DNA from: Candidatus Auribacterota bacterium | GTDB taxonomy: Bacteria > Auribacterota > Tritonobacteria > UBA1439 | Direction: 5' to 3' | DNA length: 36,960 bases | Assembly (NCBI GenBank): GCA_026392035.1 | Contig: JAPLCX010000028.1 | Location: 1 to 36,960 of the forward strand | Shown here: piece after piece, positions 15,904 to 24,156 of the stretch | How the letters are laid out: every line of letters starts with the position of its first letter | How positions within the stretch are numbered: position 1 is the first letter of the stretch | The notes under the pieces: model-generated | The model's database searches: none | The model's input: the letters and a program-made list of their open reading frames with translations, nothing else | What the model was told of the DNA's origin: nothing | Program-made: the position numbers and the translations under genes

Positions 15904-18531
15904 ATGCGCAGGCGCAGAGGGGATGTCGTAATCCTATTAGCGGCATGTATCAGCCTGTGCGTTCTTCTTTCGGCAACCCCTGCGCGAGGGGCTGATCGCT
16001 CCCTCGTTTCTCAATTGCAGCGCGATGCCGGAGGGAAGGCGCGCATATCCTACCATTCCAAAACCGGTCTGGTCAGTTTCCTCGGGACAGATTTGACACA
16101 TACCATTCCGCAAAAAAGCAACCTCGCCCGTGGCGCCTCTTCCGAGACGGTCGCCCGGGCGTTCATTGACGACTGCGGTGAGCTGTTCGGCATCGCCAGT
16201 CAGGCTGATGAGCTTGACCTCATGCGTTCACAGTCAGCTTCCGGGGGGCGCTCCTTTGTCCGATTCCAGCAGGCGTATCGCGGCATCCCCGTGTTCGGCG
16301 GCGAGTTGATCGTCCAGCTCGACTCGAAGAGAAACATCCTCTCGGCGAACGGCGAGATAGCGCCGGGGATCACGGTGGATACCATTCCGGAGATAGGCGC
16401 CTGCGAGGCTGCTGAAAGGGCGACGCGCGCGGTTGCCGCATGGTACTCCCTTGACCCTGGTGAGCTCATCGCGAGCGATCCGGAGCTCTGGATATATAAC
16501 CCGGTACTGGTGGGGCGGAATCGCGACATGAACTCCCTCGTCTGGCGCATGGATGTCTCTCCCGCGCGTTTCGAGACAATAAAAGAACTGGTCCTCGTGG
16601 ATGCCCACCTCGGTGTCATCGCCCTGCACTTCAACCAGGTCAACAATGTTAAGAATCGGTCCATCTATGACAACAACAACAACCCTTCTGCGGGATTGCC
16701 GGGAACGGGTCCGGTGCGCGTCGAGGGGGGGCCAGCGTCAGGGATCACAGACGTGGATAACGCCTACGATTACGCTGGATACACCTACGACTTTTACAAA
16801 GACTACCATGATCGGGACAGCCTGGACAACGCCGGGATGCAACTCGTGAGCACCGTGAGATACTGCCCTTCCTCCCTATCCTGTCCTTATGCCAACGCCT
16901 TCTGGAATGGTCAGCAGATGACATACGGCCAGGGCTTCGCCTCGGCACTGGATGTTGTCGGCCATGAGATGACTCACGGCGTCACCGAGCATGAATCGCA
17001 GCTCTTTTACTATATGCAGTCAGGCGCCATCAACGAGTCGTTCTCTGACATCTGGGGGGAATTTATCGAGTTGACGTACAACCCGGGTCCCGCGACCGAC
17101 CGCTGGCTCCTCGGGGAGGATTCCCCCCTCGGTGCGATTCGGGACATGAAGAATCCGCCCCATTTCAACGATCCGGATAAGATGAGCAGCAGCAACTATT
17201 ACTGCGGGGAGAACGACGGGGGGGGAGTCCATACCAACAGCGGTGTCTCCAACAAAGTTGCCTATCTCATCACTGACGGCGATACCTTCAACGGCTACAC
17301 GGTGACAGGGCGCGGCGTCATTCCAACGGCACAGCTCTTCTATGAGGTCCAGACCAACCTCTTCACCTCAGCGAGCGACTACCAGAACCTCTATGATTCC
17401 CTACAACAGGCGGCAATCAATCTCGGCTGGAGCGCTCCCGATCAGCAGCAGGTCAAGAACGCCTGTGACGCGACAGAGATGAACCGGCAGCCGGATGGAT
17501 GCCCCGCGCCCGAGGCGCCCATCTGTGACTCAGGCTACCTCAGTGACCTGTTCTTTGACAATATGGAGAATACCGCGAGCAAGAACTGGGCTTCAGCGAC
17601 GGTTGTGGGAACCAATGAATGGTACTATCCACAGAACTCGAACCCCTACGGGTTTGACGCCACCTACGCCACCTCAGGCCGCTACAATATCTGGGGCAAT
17701 GATCATTACGGTACGGCTGATTACTATATCGGCATGACCAGGGACGTGGATCTACCGGCGGGGAATTCCTACCTGCACTTCAACCACGCCTACGCCTTCG
17801 ATGACTATACGAGCGGCACGACCAAGCTCTTCGACGGTGGAGTGGTCGAGTACAGCACGGACGGCGGCAACTCATGGCAGGACGCCGGCTCACTCTTCAC
17901 CGACAACGGATACAGTGGTATCATCGGAAACTCATGGAACAATCCACTCGGCGGCCGATCCGCCTTCGTGAGCGAGAGCAACGGCTACATCTCCAGCCGC
18001 GCCGATCTGAGCTTGCTGGCGGGCCAGAAGGTGCGCGTGCGCTTCCGCATCGGCACGAGCGATACCAGCGACCCCCAGCGCTCCAGCTCTGCCTACGGCT
18101 GGTTCATTGACGACGTCCGCATCTACGTGTGCAGTGCGACTCCCCCGGCTCCCACGCCGACCCCTCCCCCACCGGGCCTGCACGTGATATTGAACAAGGA
18201 GAGTTTCAATGGAGGAGACCTGCTTACCATTGATGTCTCCTTCAGTGAAGCAGCCATGGACTGGGACGGCTATCTGGTCTTCACGGGTGCGGCGGGGGTG
18301 TATTCGGCTACGGGAAGCAGGTTGCAGCGGGGGGTGCATCCGATTGTCAGGAATGCCATGGAAATGCATCGGCCTTTTGTGGGAAAAGTACTATCCATGC
18401 GCGTCCCGCACATGCCGGGCTCCTATGCCCTCCATTGCGCGATACTCCCCGCCGGCATAGCGCCGACACTGGCAAATGCGAGGGCGAGCTACAGTCAGTT
18501 GGCCGAGGTACCTTTCAGCATCTTACCTTAG
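15904..18531 (+). CDS. Secreted M4 (thermolysin-like) metalloprotease with beta-sandwich and shared C-terminal domain
   Basis: An 875-residue zinc endopeptidase. A signal peptide (1-29, ending ARGA) is followed by an FTP/PepSY-like propeptide to about 235. The catalytic domain has HEMTH at 354-358, the third zinc ligand E378 in NESFSDIWG, and the catalytic His443 in HTNSGVSNK; these spacings (24 and 89) equal those of thermolysin. After about residue 540 comes a beta-sandwich like those C-terminal to immune-inhibitor-A proteases, then a Pro/Thr linker, then the about 115-residue domain also found in the upstream propeller protein. GAGGGGA precedes the ATG, and the start is 9 nt after the upstream stop, so both proteins are probably made together. 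Likely an active exoenzyme. Confidence 0.94.
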   Translation: MRRRRGDVVILLAACISLCVLLSATPARGADRSLVSQLQRDAGGKARISYHSKTGLVSFLGTDLTHTIPQKSNLARGASSETVARAFIDDCGELFGIASQADELDLMRSQSASGGRSFVRFQQAYRGIPVFGGELIVQLDSKRNILSANGEIAPGITVDTIPEIGACEAAERATRAVAAWYSLDPGELIASDPELWIYNPVLVGRNRDMNSLVWRMDVSPARFETIKELVLVDAHLGVIALHFNQVNNVKNRSIYDNNNNPSAGLPGTGPVRVEGGPASGITDVDNAYDYAGYTYDFYKDYHDRDSLDNAGMQLVSTVRYCPSSLSCPYANAFWNGQQMTYGQGFASALDVVGHEMTHGVTEHESQLFYYMQSGAINESFSDIWGEFIELTYNPGPATDRWLLGEDSPLGAIRDMKNPPHFNDPDKMSSSNYYCGENDGGGVHTNSGVSNKVAYLITDGDTFNGYTVTGRGVIPTAQLFYEVQTNLFTSASDYQNLYDSLQQAAINLGWSAPDQQQVKNACDATEMNRQPDGCPAPEAPICDSGYLSDLFFDNMENTASKNWASATVVGTNEWYYPQNSNPYGFDATYATSGRYNIWGNDHYGTADYYIGMTRDVDLPAGNSYLHFNHAYAFDDYTSGTTKLFDGGVVEYSTDGGNSWQDAGSLFTDNGYSGIIGNSWNNPLGGRSAFVSESNGYISSRADLSLLAGQKVRVRFRIGTSDTSDPQRSSSAYGWFIDDVRIYVCSATPPAPTPTPPPPGLHVILNKESFNGGDLLTIDVSFSEAAMDWDGYLVFTGAAGVYSATGSRLQRGVHPIVRNAMEMHRPFVGKVLSMRVPHMPGSYALHCAILPAGIAPTLANARASYSQLAEVPFSILP

Positions 18532-18588
18532 AACATGCCGCTGTTTCTCTCACCTGTTGCAGCAGAGTCCTTTTGCCCATAGAGTATA

Positions 18589-19092
18589 TCAGGCTTGGGG
18601 CTTAAAAATCTCCGGCTGCAGCGTCCCCTTCATGAGATGGTCGAGGATCTGCGGGCAGTTCCGGAACCATTCCCCCTGCCACTCCGCGTAGAGCAGCACG
18701 AGCGCAGTCAGCGCGGCGACAATGATCTCCCCTCCGCAATCGAGGCGGATCATCCTCGCGATAAAGTAAATCACCCCGAGCGTCATGAGGATATGCCCCA
18801 CCTGGGGAATGATGTTCATCCCCTCCCAGCCAAAGGCGAAGAGGCCCAGCGTCCCGTAGCGGAACATGAGGCCCGCGCCCACGGCCATCACGCTTTTCTG
18901 CCTGAGGAGGTAGCCGATGGCGAAGATGAAGATGCTGGGGGCGCACGAGTTCATCGCGAGCCAGCCATCCCATCCAGCCCCGAGGACGCGGGTGAAATAG
19001 AATGTCGAGTTGGCGGCCATGAGCAGGTTGAGTATGACAATAATCCATCCCGCCCTGTCCCGCGTGAATCGATGATCGCCCGCATTATCCAT
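18589..19092 (-). CDS. Five-span membrane protein of unknown function
   Basis: A 167-residue protein that I do not recognise. Five hydrophobic stretches are visible (about 14-35, 43-63, 67-87, 93-112 and 118-137). The loops are short, with a few charged residues and no obvious catalytic motif. AGGAGGAG lies 7 nt upstream of the ATG at 19092, so translation is well supported. It begins 17 nt after the end of the RecB/Cas4-like nuclease gene and is probably co-transcribed with it. A functional link is unproven. Confidence 0.65.
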   Translation of the reverse strand: MDNAGDHRFTRDRAGWIIVILNLLMAANSTFYFTRVLGAGWDGWLAMNSCAPSIFIFAIGYLLRQKSVMAVGAGLMFRYGTLGLFAFGWEGMNIIPQVGHILMTLGVIYFIARMIRLDCGGEIIVAALTALVLLYAEWQGEWFRNCPQILDHLMKGTLQPEIFKPQA

Positions 19093-19109
19093 GACGCGCT
19101 CCTCCTGAT

Positions 19110-19778
19110 TTAGATTTTACGCTGTGCGACCAGCGCGCAGTAATCGCACGCGCCCGCCGCTTTTGGAATCGGCGAGCGGAGCACACGCACGGCGTCCTGA
19201 AACGTCTCTTTCGCGGATTCGATCTTCGTCTCGATCTTCATCGGCCTGACGTTGAATTTCACGACCCCGTTTTCCCTGACCTCCGCCGGCCAGTAGTAGA
19301 TGAGATAGGCGAAACCGCCTGTCCTATAGCCGCTCGATTCCAGTATCAGGCAGTAGCAGTCGAGTTGGGTTTGGTAGTAGATCGCTGGATCTTCTTTAAG
19401 GTCATAGCCCCTCGTTTTATAGTCCACGGGGATGTAGAAGCCGTCCTCAACGAGACAATCGTCCAGGGCGCCCGAGAGCACCGCGTCCAGCGCGGGATCC
19501 TCGTAGCGCAGTTCCGTGGTCCTCCAGCTCCGCCACCTCCCCAGAATTTCACGCTCGGGGAAAAGCCTCCCTCTCACCTTGCCGGCTATCTCCGGGGGCA
19601 GCTCTCCCCTCGTGCGGTACTTGTCGAAGTATGCTTTGATCGCAGAATCCATACCCCCCGGCAATGAGGGGAAGATCCCCCGCGGCCGCTTTATCCCCTT
19701 GTTTTTATCGAGCCAGAAACAGAGCGGGCAGTCACTGAAAAGGCTCAATGCAGATGGAGACAATGCAATCCGCTTCAT
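19110..19778 (-). CDS. RecB/Cas4-like PD-(D/E)XK nuclease-family protein
   Basis: A 222-residue stand-alone protein of the PDDEXK_1 type. The N-terminus SPSALSLFSDCPLCFWLDK matches the SxxxxxxxxCPxxFxLxK entry motif. The active-site pattern GALDD followed by VDYKTRG supplies Asp and Asp-x-Lys, and QTQLDCYCLILE is the QxxxY helix. Two cysteines near the start (CPLC) and two near the end (CDYC) could hold an Fe-S cluster as in Cas4/AddB, though the spacing differs from the standard one-plus-three arrangement. The frame extends to 19895, but the ATG at 19778 has a strong GGAGGAGG upstream. No CRISPR array or cas genes are nearby, so a general DNA repair or processing role is more likely. Confidence 0.8.
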   Translation of the reverse strand: MKRIALSPSALSLFSDCPLCFWLDKNKGIKRPRGIFPSLPGGMDSAIKAYFDKYRTRGELPPEIAGKVRGRLFPEREILGRWRSWRTTELRYEDPALDAVLSGALDDCLVEDGFYIPVDYKTRGYDLKEDPAIYYQTQLDCYCLILESSGYRTGGFAYLIYYWPAEVRENGVVKFNVRPMKIETKIESAKETFQDAVRVLRSPIPKAAGACDYCALVAQRKI

Positions 19779-19942
19779 GGACCTCCTCCCGGTGGCGCAC
19801 TCCGCGCTCATCGATTGTGACATCACAGATGATAGTGCATTTTCCCCGAAAAGTGAATAGCATCCGCGCGTACGGCACGAGCTTTTTGCTTGCATTTCTG
19901 CGAGAGTGCGCTACTGTAAGTGAAATATTGAAGGAACAGGAT

Positions 19943-20040
19943 GCACGCAGATACACACAGATAAAATGCTAACTAAAAAATCATAATTAGGAACCAGTAA
20001 AAGTTTCTACATCCGTGTTAATCTGTGTTTATCTGTGGTT
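19943..20040. repeat. Degenerate ACACAGAT/ATCTGTG repeat pair
   Basis: The left part (19943-19965, GCACGCAGATACACACAGAT) is inverted against the right part (20011-20040, ATCCGTGTTAATCTGTGTTT onward). Each arm is a tandem of degenerate 10-11-bp units. It belongs to a family seen also at 20938-21038, 27240-27356, 28133-28195, 28626-28655 and 30276-30340. No gene is seen in the 19779-20093 gap between the divergent genes. Confidence 0.6.
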
Positions 20041-20093
20041 GAAAATAAATCTATGTATTTAACTTGGTTAGACCACCATAGGAGGGAGGGAAG

Positions 20094-20900
20094 ATGAAAA
20101 GAGTCAGCATGGGTTTTGCTGCGCTGCTTGTCATAGCGCTCTGCGCGCTCACCGGCGCCGGACTCGCGGCGCAGATAAGGCTGAGCAACGACATCGCATG
20201 GGTGAGCTCCTCGGACGCCTACAAATGCTGCGTCCAGCAGGCCTACGCTGATGCGGGGAGACGGGTGCGCGACCTCTCGCGCGGGGAAAAGCCCGGTACC
20301 TGGTGCGTCGTTTTTGATGCGGATGAAACGATCATCAGCAATGTCGAGTTCCAGGCATCGCTGCAGGCCAGGGGGGTCACGTATTCGGGCCAGGCATGGG
20401 ATGAATGGTGTAATAAAGGAAAGGCGACCGCCCTTCCCGGCGCCAGGGAGTTCTGCGCCGCGGTCAGGGAGCGCGGGGGGAAGGTGGTCATCATCACGAA
20501 TCGGCAGGAAGCCGTGGGGAAGGCCACCCTCAGGAATCTGGACGAGCTCGGTTTCACCTACGATGCGTGTCTCTTCCGTGAGGGCCCCTATCGCGCGGAC
20601 CGGTCGAAGGCCGTGCGCCGGGCCGATGTGGAGGGAGGGGCCCTGAAGACCCTGCCCGAGGGAAAGCGCCTTCCCCCGCTCAAGATTCTGATGCTGGTCG
20701 GTGATCAGACCCACGATCTCTACAACGATAAAGAGATGGGTTTCAAGGATGTGAGAGAGCGGTTCGGCAGGGACCTGGTGATCATGCCCAACCCAATGTA
20801 TGGCGACTGGGAGAAGGGGGGAACCTTTGTTGAGGCGGTCGGAGAGGCATCGGGGGCTCCCACAGGGAAGCGGGCGGTGGTTCATTCCACATCGCCGTGA
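20094..20900 (+). CDS. Secreted HAD-superfamily acid phosphatase (class B/C, subfamily IIIB)
   Basis: A 268-residue phosphomonoesterase-like protein. A signal peptide (about 1-26, ending GLAAQ) directs export; the Cys at 17 is not in a good lipobox, so it is probably soluble, unlike the e(P4) lipoprotein. HAD motif I is FDADET with the nucleophile D75 and acid D77. Motif II is IITNRQE, the motif III Lys is probably in DRSKAV, and motif IV is VGDQTHD. This order and the DxDET signature match the acid phosphatase B/C family, which releases phosphate from nucleotides and other esters in the periplasm. GGAGGGAGGGAAG precedes the ATG. The adenosine deaminase gene 211 nt downstream suggests nucleotide scavenging, an inference only. 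Confidence 0.87.
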   Translation: MKRVSMGFAALLVIALCALTGAGLAAQIRLSNDIAWVSSSDAYKCCVQQAYADAGRRVRDLSRGEKPGTWCVVFDADETIISNVEFQASLQARGVTYSGQAWDEWCNKGKATALPGAREFCAAVRERGGKVVIITNRQEAVGKATLRNLDELGFTYDACLFREGPYRADRSKAVRRADVEGGALKTLPEGKRLPPLKILMLVGDQTHDLYNDKEMGFKDVRERFGRDLVIMPNPMYGDWEKGGTFVEAVGEASGAPTGKRAVVHSTSP

Positions 20901-20937
20901 CGGACTTGGGAAGCATTGTGCAGATTAGAGATTGTGC

Positions 20938-21038
20938 CGCGGATGAACGCGGATGGAACCGCAGTTTAAAGTGTAAGGCTTAAAGTTTAGAGTGGGGGCA
21001 GTTGAAATCTGCGTCAATCCGCGCAGATCCGCGGCTGG
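20938..21038. repeat. Degenerate CCGCGGAT/ATCCGCG repeat tract
   Basis: GCCGCGGATGAACGCGGAT at the left and AATCTGCGTCAATCCGCGCA plus GATCCGCGGC at the right are inverted versions of the same unit. Between them (20963-20992) lies an AGTTTAAAGTGTAAGG tract similar to 7815-7862. It fills the gap between the phosphatase and deaminase genes. Confidence 0.6.
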
Positions 21039-21111
21039 TTCTCTCAATATAGTGCTCGCCCCCGCCGCCGCTTTCTGGTACAATTCGCGAAACTCGACCA
21101 GGACCGGGGCG

Positions 21112-22188
21112 ATGCTGCCCACCTTAGAAACGATCAAGAAATTGCCCAAGGTGCTTTTACACGACCACCTCGATGGCGGCCTGCGGATTGACACGGTTAT
21201 CGAGCTGGCGAAGAAGGAGCGCTATCCCCTCCCCTCTGACGATCCCCGAGAGCTCCTCGATTGGTTCCACCGCGGCGCGAACCGGGGGGATCTCAAACTC
21301 TACCTCGAAACGTTCAAGGTGATCTATGCCGTTCTCCAGACAGAGGGAGCGCTCGAGCGCGTGGCCTACGAATCGATCCTCGACCTGAAGCAAGACAACA
21401 CTGTCTATGTCGAGACGCGGTTCGCCCCGTTCTTCCACACGAAAAGGGGGCTGACGCACGACGAGATCATGGAGGCGGTGCTCAAGGGGCTGCGCCAGGG
21501 ATCGAGGGAGACGGGGATATCGTTCGGCCTCATCGTCTGCTCCATGCGCGGCACGGAGTGGGCGGTGCCGATGGCGGAGCTCGCCGTGAAGTACCGGGAA
21601 AAGGGCGCCGTCGCGTTCGATCTCGCCGGGGACGAGGCGGGCTACCCTGCCAAGAAGTATATCGAGGCGTTCCACTACTGCCAGCGGGAAAACTTCAACA
21701 TCACCATTCACGCGGGTGAGGCGTTCGGCGCGGAATCGATCTGGCAGGCGCTCCAGTGGTGCGGCGCGCACCGCATCGGACATGGGACACGCCTCGTGGA
21801 TGATTTCGTTATAGAAAAGGGGAGGGTGGTGGGAATGGGCACGCTCGCCCAGTACGTGCTGGACAAGCGCATCCCGCTGGAATGCTGCCTGAGCAGCAAC
21901 ATTCACACGGCCGCCGCGGAGAGCTTCGCCTCGCACCCCTTCCGCCTCTTCTACACGAACCGCTTCCGCGTCACGCTCAATACCGACAATCGTTTGATGA
22001 GCGACACCTCGATGAGCAAAGAGCTGGATATCGCGGCGCGCGCGTACAATCTCACCATGCGCGACCTTGAAATCCTCACGCTCAACGCGATGAAGAGCGC
22101 GTTCGTCCACTATGATGAGCGGTGCGACATCATCTATAAGGTAATCAAGCCGGCCTTCGCGAAGCTTAAGTTACCAAGAAATACCTGA
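21112..22188 (+). CDS. add: Adenosine deaminase
   Basis: Deaminates adenosine (and deoxyadenosine) to inosine in purine salvage; 358 residues, normal length. Zinc-site motifs are visible: H17 and H19 in LLHDHLDGGL, HAGEA (His plus catalytic Glu), and GHGTRL. The C-terminal metal Asp is in LNTDNRLMS, where Asn replaces the second Asp of the usual TDDP; this variant is common in actinobacterial-type enzymes. The frame extends 40 codons upstream to 20992, but those lie in repeat DNA; the ATG at 21112 directly precedes the conserved start. Specificity for adenosine rather than another aminopurine is inferred from the family. Confidence 0.9.
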   Translation: MLPTLETIKKLPKVLLHDHLDGGLRIDTVIELAKKERYPLPSDDPRELLDWFHRGANRGDLKLYLETFKVIYAVLQTEGALERVAYESILDLKQDNTVYVETRFAPFFHTKRGLTHDEIMEAVLKGLRQGSRETGISFGLIVCSMRGTEWAVPMAELAVKYREKGAVAFDLAGDEAGYPAKKYIEAFHYCQRENFNITIHAGEAFGAESIWQALQWCGAHRIGHGTRLVDDFVIEKGRVVGMGTLAQYVLDKRIPLECCLSSNIHTAAAESFASHPFRLFYTNRFRVTLNTDNRLMSDTSMSKELDIAARAYNLTMRDLEILTLNAMKSAFVHYDERCDIIYKVIKPAFAKLKLPRNT

Positions 22189-22342
22189 CTTGTCAAGCCC
22201 CGATGCTTTAGCTGATGCTTTGGCGGGCAATCGCTTTGTATGCCTCTGCTCCGATTCAATTGGCAGACCCTGCACATAATAAACGGGACTAGCGCGGGCA
22301 TTAATGACATTGATCTGCCCTGTAAAAATCGGTTGACAAAAG

Positions 22343-22372
22343 TTGACAATAATCCACGGCATTTGGCATAAT
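22343..22372 (+). promoter_or_regulatory. Near-consensus promoter with leaderless start and tandem TTGACA
   Basis: TTGACA (22343-22348), an 18-nt spacer and CATAAT (22367-22372) form a near-consensus promoter. Six nucleotides separate the -10 from the ATG at 22379, so the predicted +1 falls on or beside the start codon, giving a leaderless mRNA; no ribosome-binding site is present. A second TTGACA lies exactly 10 bp upstream (22333-22338), one helical turn away. It may be part of an operator for the encoded XRE protein. Confidence 0.65.
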
Positions 22373-22378
22373 ACCGAC

Positions 22379-23515
22379 ATGAATAAATCCCTTAATATCT
22401 CTGTTTTTAAAGACGCTCTCATCAGGGCCGGAATGAACCAATCGGACTTGGCGGATAAGCTGAACGTTTCCAGAGAGGCGGTATCAAAATGGGTTCAGGG
22501 TGGGGCATTCCCTCAGCCAGATAAACTGCTACGTATAGGGATGCTCCTGAAGTTGTCATTTGAGCAACTAGTTACAGTGGCATCGCCTACGCTTGTTCCA
22601 ATCGTCACATTCCGAAGAAAGGCCCGCACGAAGACAAGAGACGAACACCTCGACAGCGCTCGCGAAACCGGCGAATTACTCAAACAATTGGTGAAATACC
22701 TGCCCGGTCAGGACTTGACTCAGCCTCCCACACTCAAAAATCCGATAAACAGCTACGATTACATCCAACGGGTAGCTGCGGATGTGCGTAAAGAGATGGG
22801 CCTGATGGGGAAGGAACGTATTGATTTTAAGGACATTATCGCTAAGTTCGACCGGCTTCACGCCGTGATCATCCCGGTCTTGTGGGGAGCCAGAGAATAT
22901 CATGGTAATGCCCTGAATATTCACCTGCCCGACTCGAAGACGACTTGGATATTTCTAAACTTGGATAGCAATACTGTTGACTTCAAGTTCTGGATGGCTC
23001 ATGAACTGGGCCATTCATTCGCGCCCACGCTTTCCGGAGAAGCTGGCGAGGATTTCGCCGACAGTTTCGCACAAGCTCTGCTTTTCCCTGAATCACATGC
23101 TGACAAACTTCATAATGTTTTACAGAGGATTCCCGGCATCGGGGCCAGGATCGAACGTGTCCGATCCGAGGCCATAAAGCATGTGATTTCGCCTTACACG
23201 ATCCGCCTAGCATTGGAGGGATATGAACAAGCACGAGGCATCCCGAAAACTAAACTCGGTGACCTCTCGCCGTTCATGGGTTCGGTCGTGAACTTTGGGA
23301 AGAGATACCCTACTATTTCAAAGACTTTGTTCAGACGCCTTCCGCCAAAACCAGCCGACTATATCGACGTGGCCCGGTCTGTGTTCGAAAGCCAATTCTT
23401 TGACGCGCTATCCGAATTCTGCAAAAATGAGCAGGGGGCAGAACACTTCATTCACCGCGTGCTCGGGGTTTCCCTGGCAGACGCTAAAGCCCTGTCGGTG
23501 GAACTCCGGAAATGA
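22379..23515 (+). CDS. XRE-family regulator fused to ImmA/IrrE-type metallopeptidase
   Basis: A 378-residue two-domain protein. Residues about 7-60 form an XRE/Cro-CI helix-turn-helix (MNQSDLADKLNVSREAVSKW). After a linker, the ImmA/IrrE (COG2856) domain has the zinc motif HELGH at 208-212 and the family's GEDFADSFAQALLFPE with the third ligand. Such proteins cleave or control repressors, and many pair with small toxin-like genes in mobile DNA. The ATG at 22379 is chosen on homology and promoter geometry. Its stop overlaps the next gene's ATG (ATGA), indicating translational coupling to the PIN protein. Base composition is more AT-rich by eye than the flanking genes, consistent with acquisition. 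Confidence 0.9.
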   Translation: MNKSLNISVFKDALIRAGMNQSDLADKLNVSREAVSKWVQGGAFPQPDKLLRIGMLLKLSFEQLVTVASPTLVPIVTFRRKARTKTRDEHLDSARETGELLKQLVKYLPGQDLTQPPTLKNPINSYDYIQRVAADVRKEMGLMGKERIDFKDIIAKFDRLHAVIIPVLWGAREYHGNALNIHLPDSKTTWIFLNLDSNTVDFKFWMAHELGHSFAPTLSGEAGEDFADSFAQALLFPESHADKLHNVLQRIPGIGARIERVRSEAIKHVISPYTIRLALEGYEQARGIPKTKLGDLSPFMGSVVNFGKRYPTISKTLFRRLPPKPADYIDVARSVFESQFFDALSEFCKNEQGAEHFIHRVLGVSLADAKALSVELRK

Positions 23516-24096
23516 GCACGCCGCCCCAGGTCATTCTTCTCGACAGCAACGCCTATTTTCGAATGGCTCGCTCCATTCATCCGTTGTTGCAGGAAACATT
23601 TGGGACGAGCCCTCGCTATTCTCTATTTGTCCTAGCAGACCTCGATGATGAGTATCTCACAAGCTCGCGATTGCAGAACAAGTTTGAGTGGGTGACTAAT
23701 ACGGAGTACAAGCAAGATAGACTGGCAAAGCGTTACGAATACCGTGGAAAACTTCGCAAGCAAGTTGAGAACGCCTTCTCATTTTTGTCGGCCTACTCAA
23801 AGATCCATGCTTTGAACCTCGCTCACGAGGATTTGAAAGCATTAGCAATCGGATTCGCTCGCGGATTCCCTGTTGTGAGCGACGATGCAGGTCTTCGCAA
23901 GGTTGCTCAAGCGCATCATATCGAATGTTGGAGTATGGTCAAACTACTGAAAGTGATGCTCGTAGCCGGTCGAATTGACATTGTGTTGATTAGGAAATTA
24001 TTTGAATACCTTGACTACGAGAATGACCTCCCGATGGCAAAGAAGGAACTTCGCAAGTTGTTCAAGGATTACTTCGGGACAGATTGCTCTGTCTAG
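23512..24096 (+). CDS. PIN-domain protein, probable partner/toxin of the XRE-ImmA protein
   Basis: A 194-residue protein. The N-terminal VILLDSNAYFRM supplies the first PIN acidic residue (D11). Acidic residues follow in DLDDEYL and HEDLKALAIGFARG, and VVSDDAGLRKVA is the typical last PIN motif before a short strand and helices. PIN proteins are usually Mg-dependent ribonucleases, often toxins. The order XRE/ImmA-IrrE then PIN with a 4-nt overlap resembles known pairs of ImmA/IrrE proteins with DUF4411-like PIN proteins. A toxin-antitoxin or phage-defence role is an inference. The C-terminal about 50 residues are charged helices with no motif I recognise. Confidence 0.8.
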   Translation: MSTPPQVILLDSNAYFRMARSIHPLLQETFGTSPRYSLFVLADLDDEYLTSSRLQNKFEWVTNTEYKQDRLAKRYEYRGKLRKQVENAFSFLSAYSKIHALNLAHEDLKALAIGFARGFPVVSDDAGLRKVAQAHHIECWSMVKLLKVMLVAGRIDIVLIRKLFEYLDYENDLPMAKKELRKLFKDYFGTDCSV

Positions 24097-24150
24097 GGCA
24101 AAGGGACATTGAAAGCAATAGTAAGTACTGGATAGTCTAATTCATAGTGG

Positions 24151-24156
24151 TACAAT
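24151..24156 (+). promoter_or_regulatory. Possible extended -10 upstream of the nuclease-like gene
   Basis: TACAAT preceded by TGG forms a TGn extended -10, with no good -35. Transcription would start near 24163, shortly after an ATG at 24159 and about 137 nt before the ATG preferred for the gene. The 24097-24299 gap holds nothing else recognised. Confidence 0.35.

Noticed and set aside
19110-19778. Cas4 of a CRISPR system
   Set aside because: No array or other cas genes in the window, and the Cys spacing is not the standard Cas4 pattern; a general RecB-like nuclease call is safer.
20007-20885. 292-codon minus-strand frame over the HAD phosphatase
   Set aside because: Antisense shadow of a gene with clear HAD motifs, signal peptide and ribosome-binding site; GC-rich DNA often leaves such frames open.
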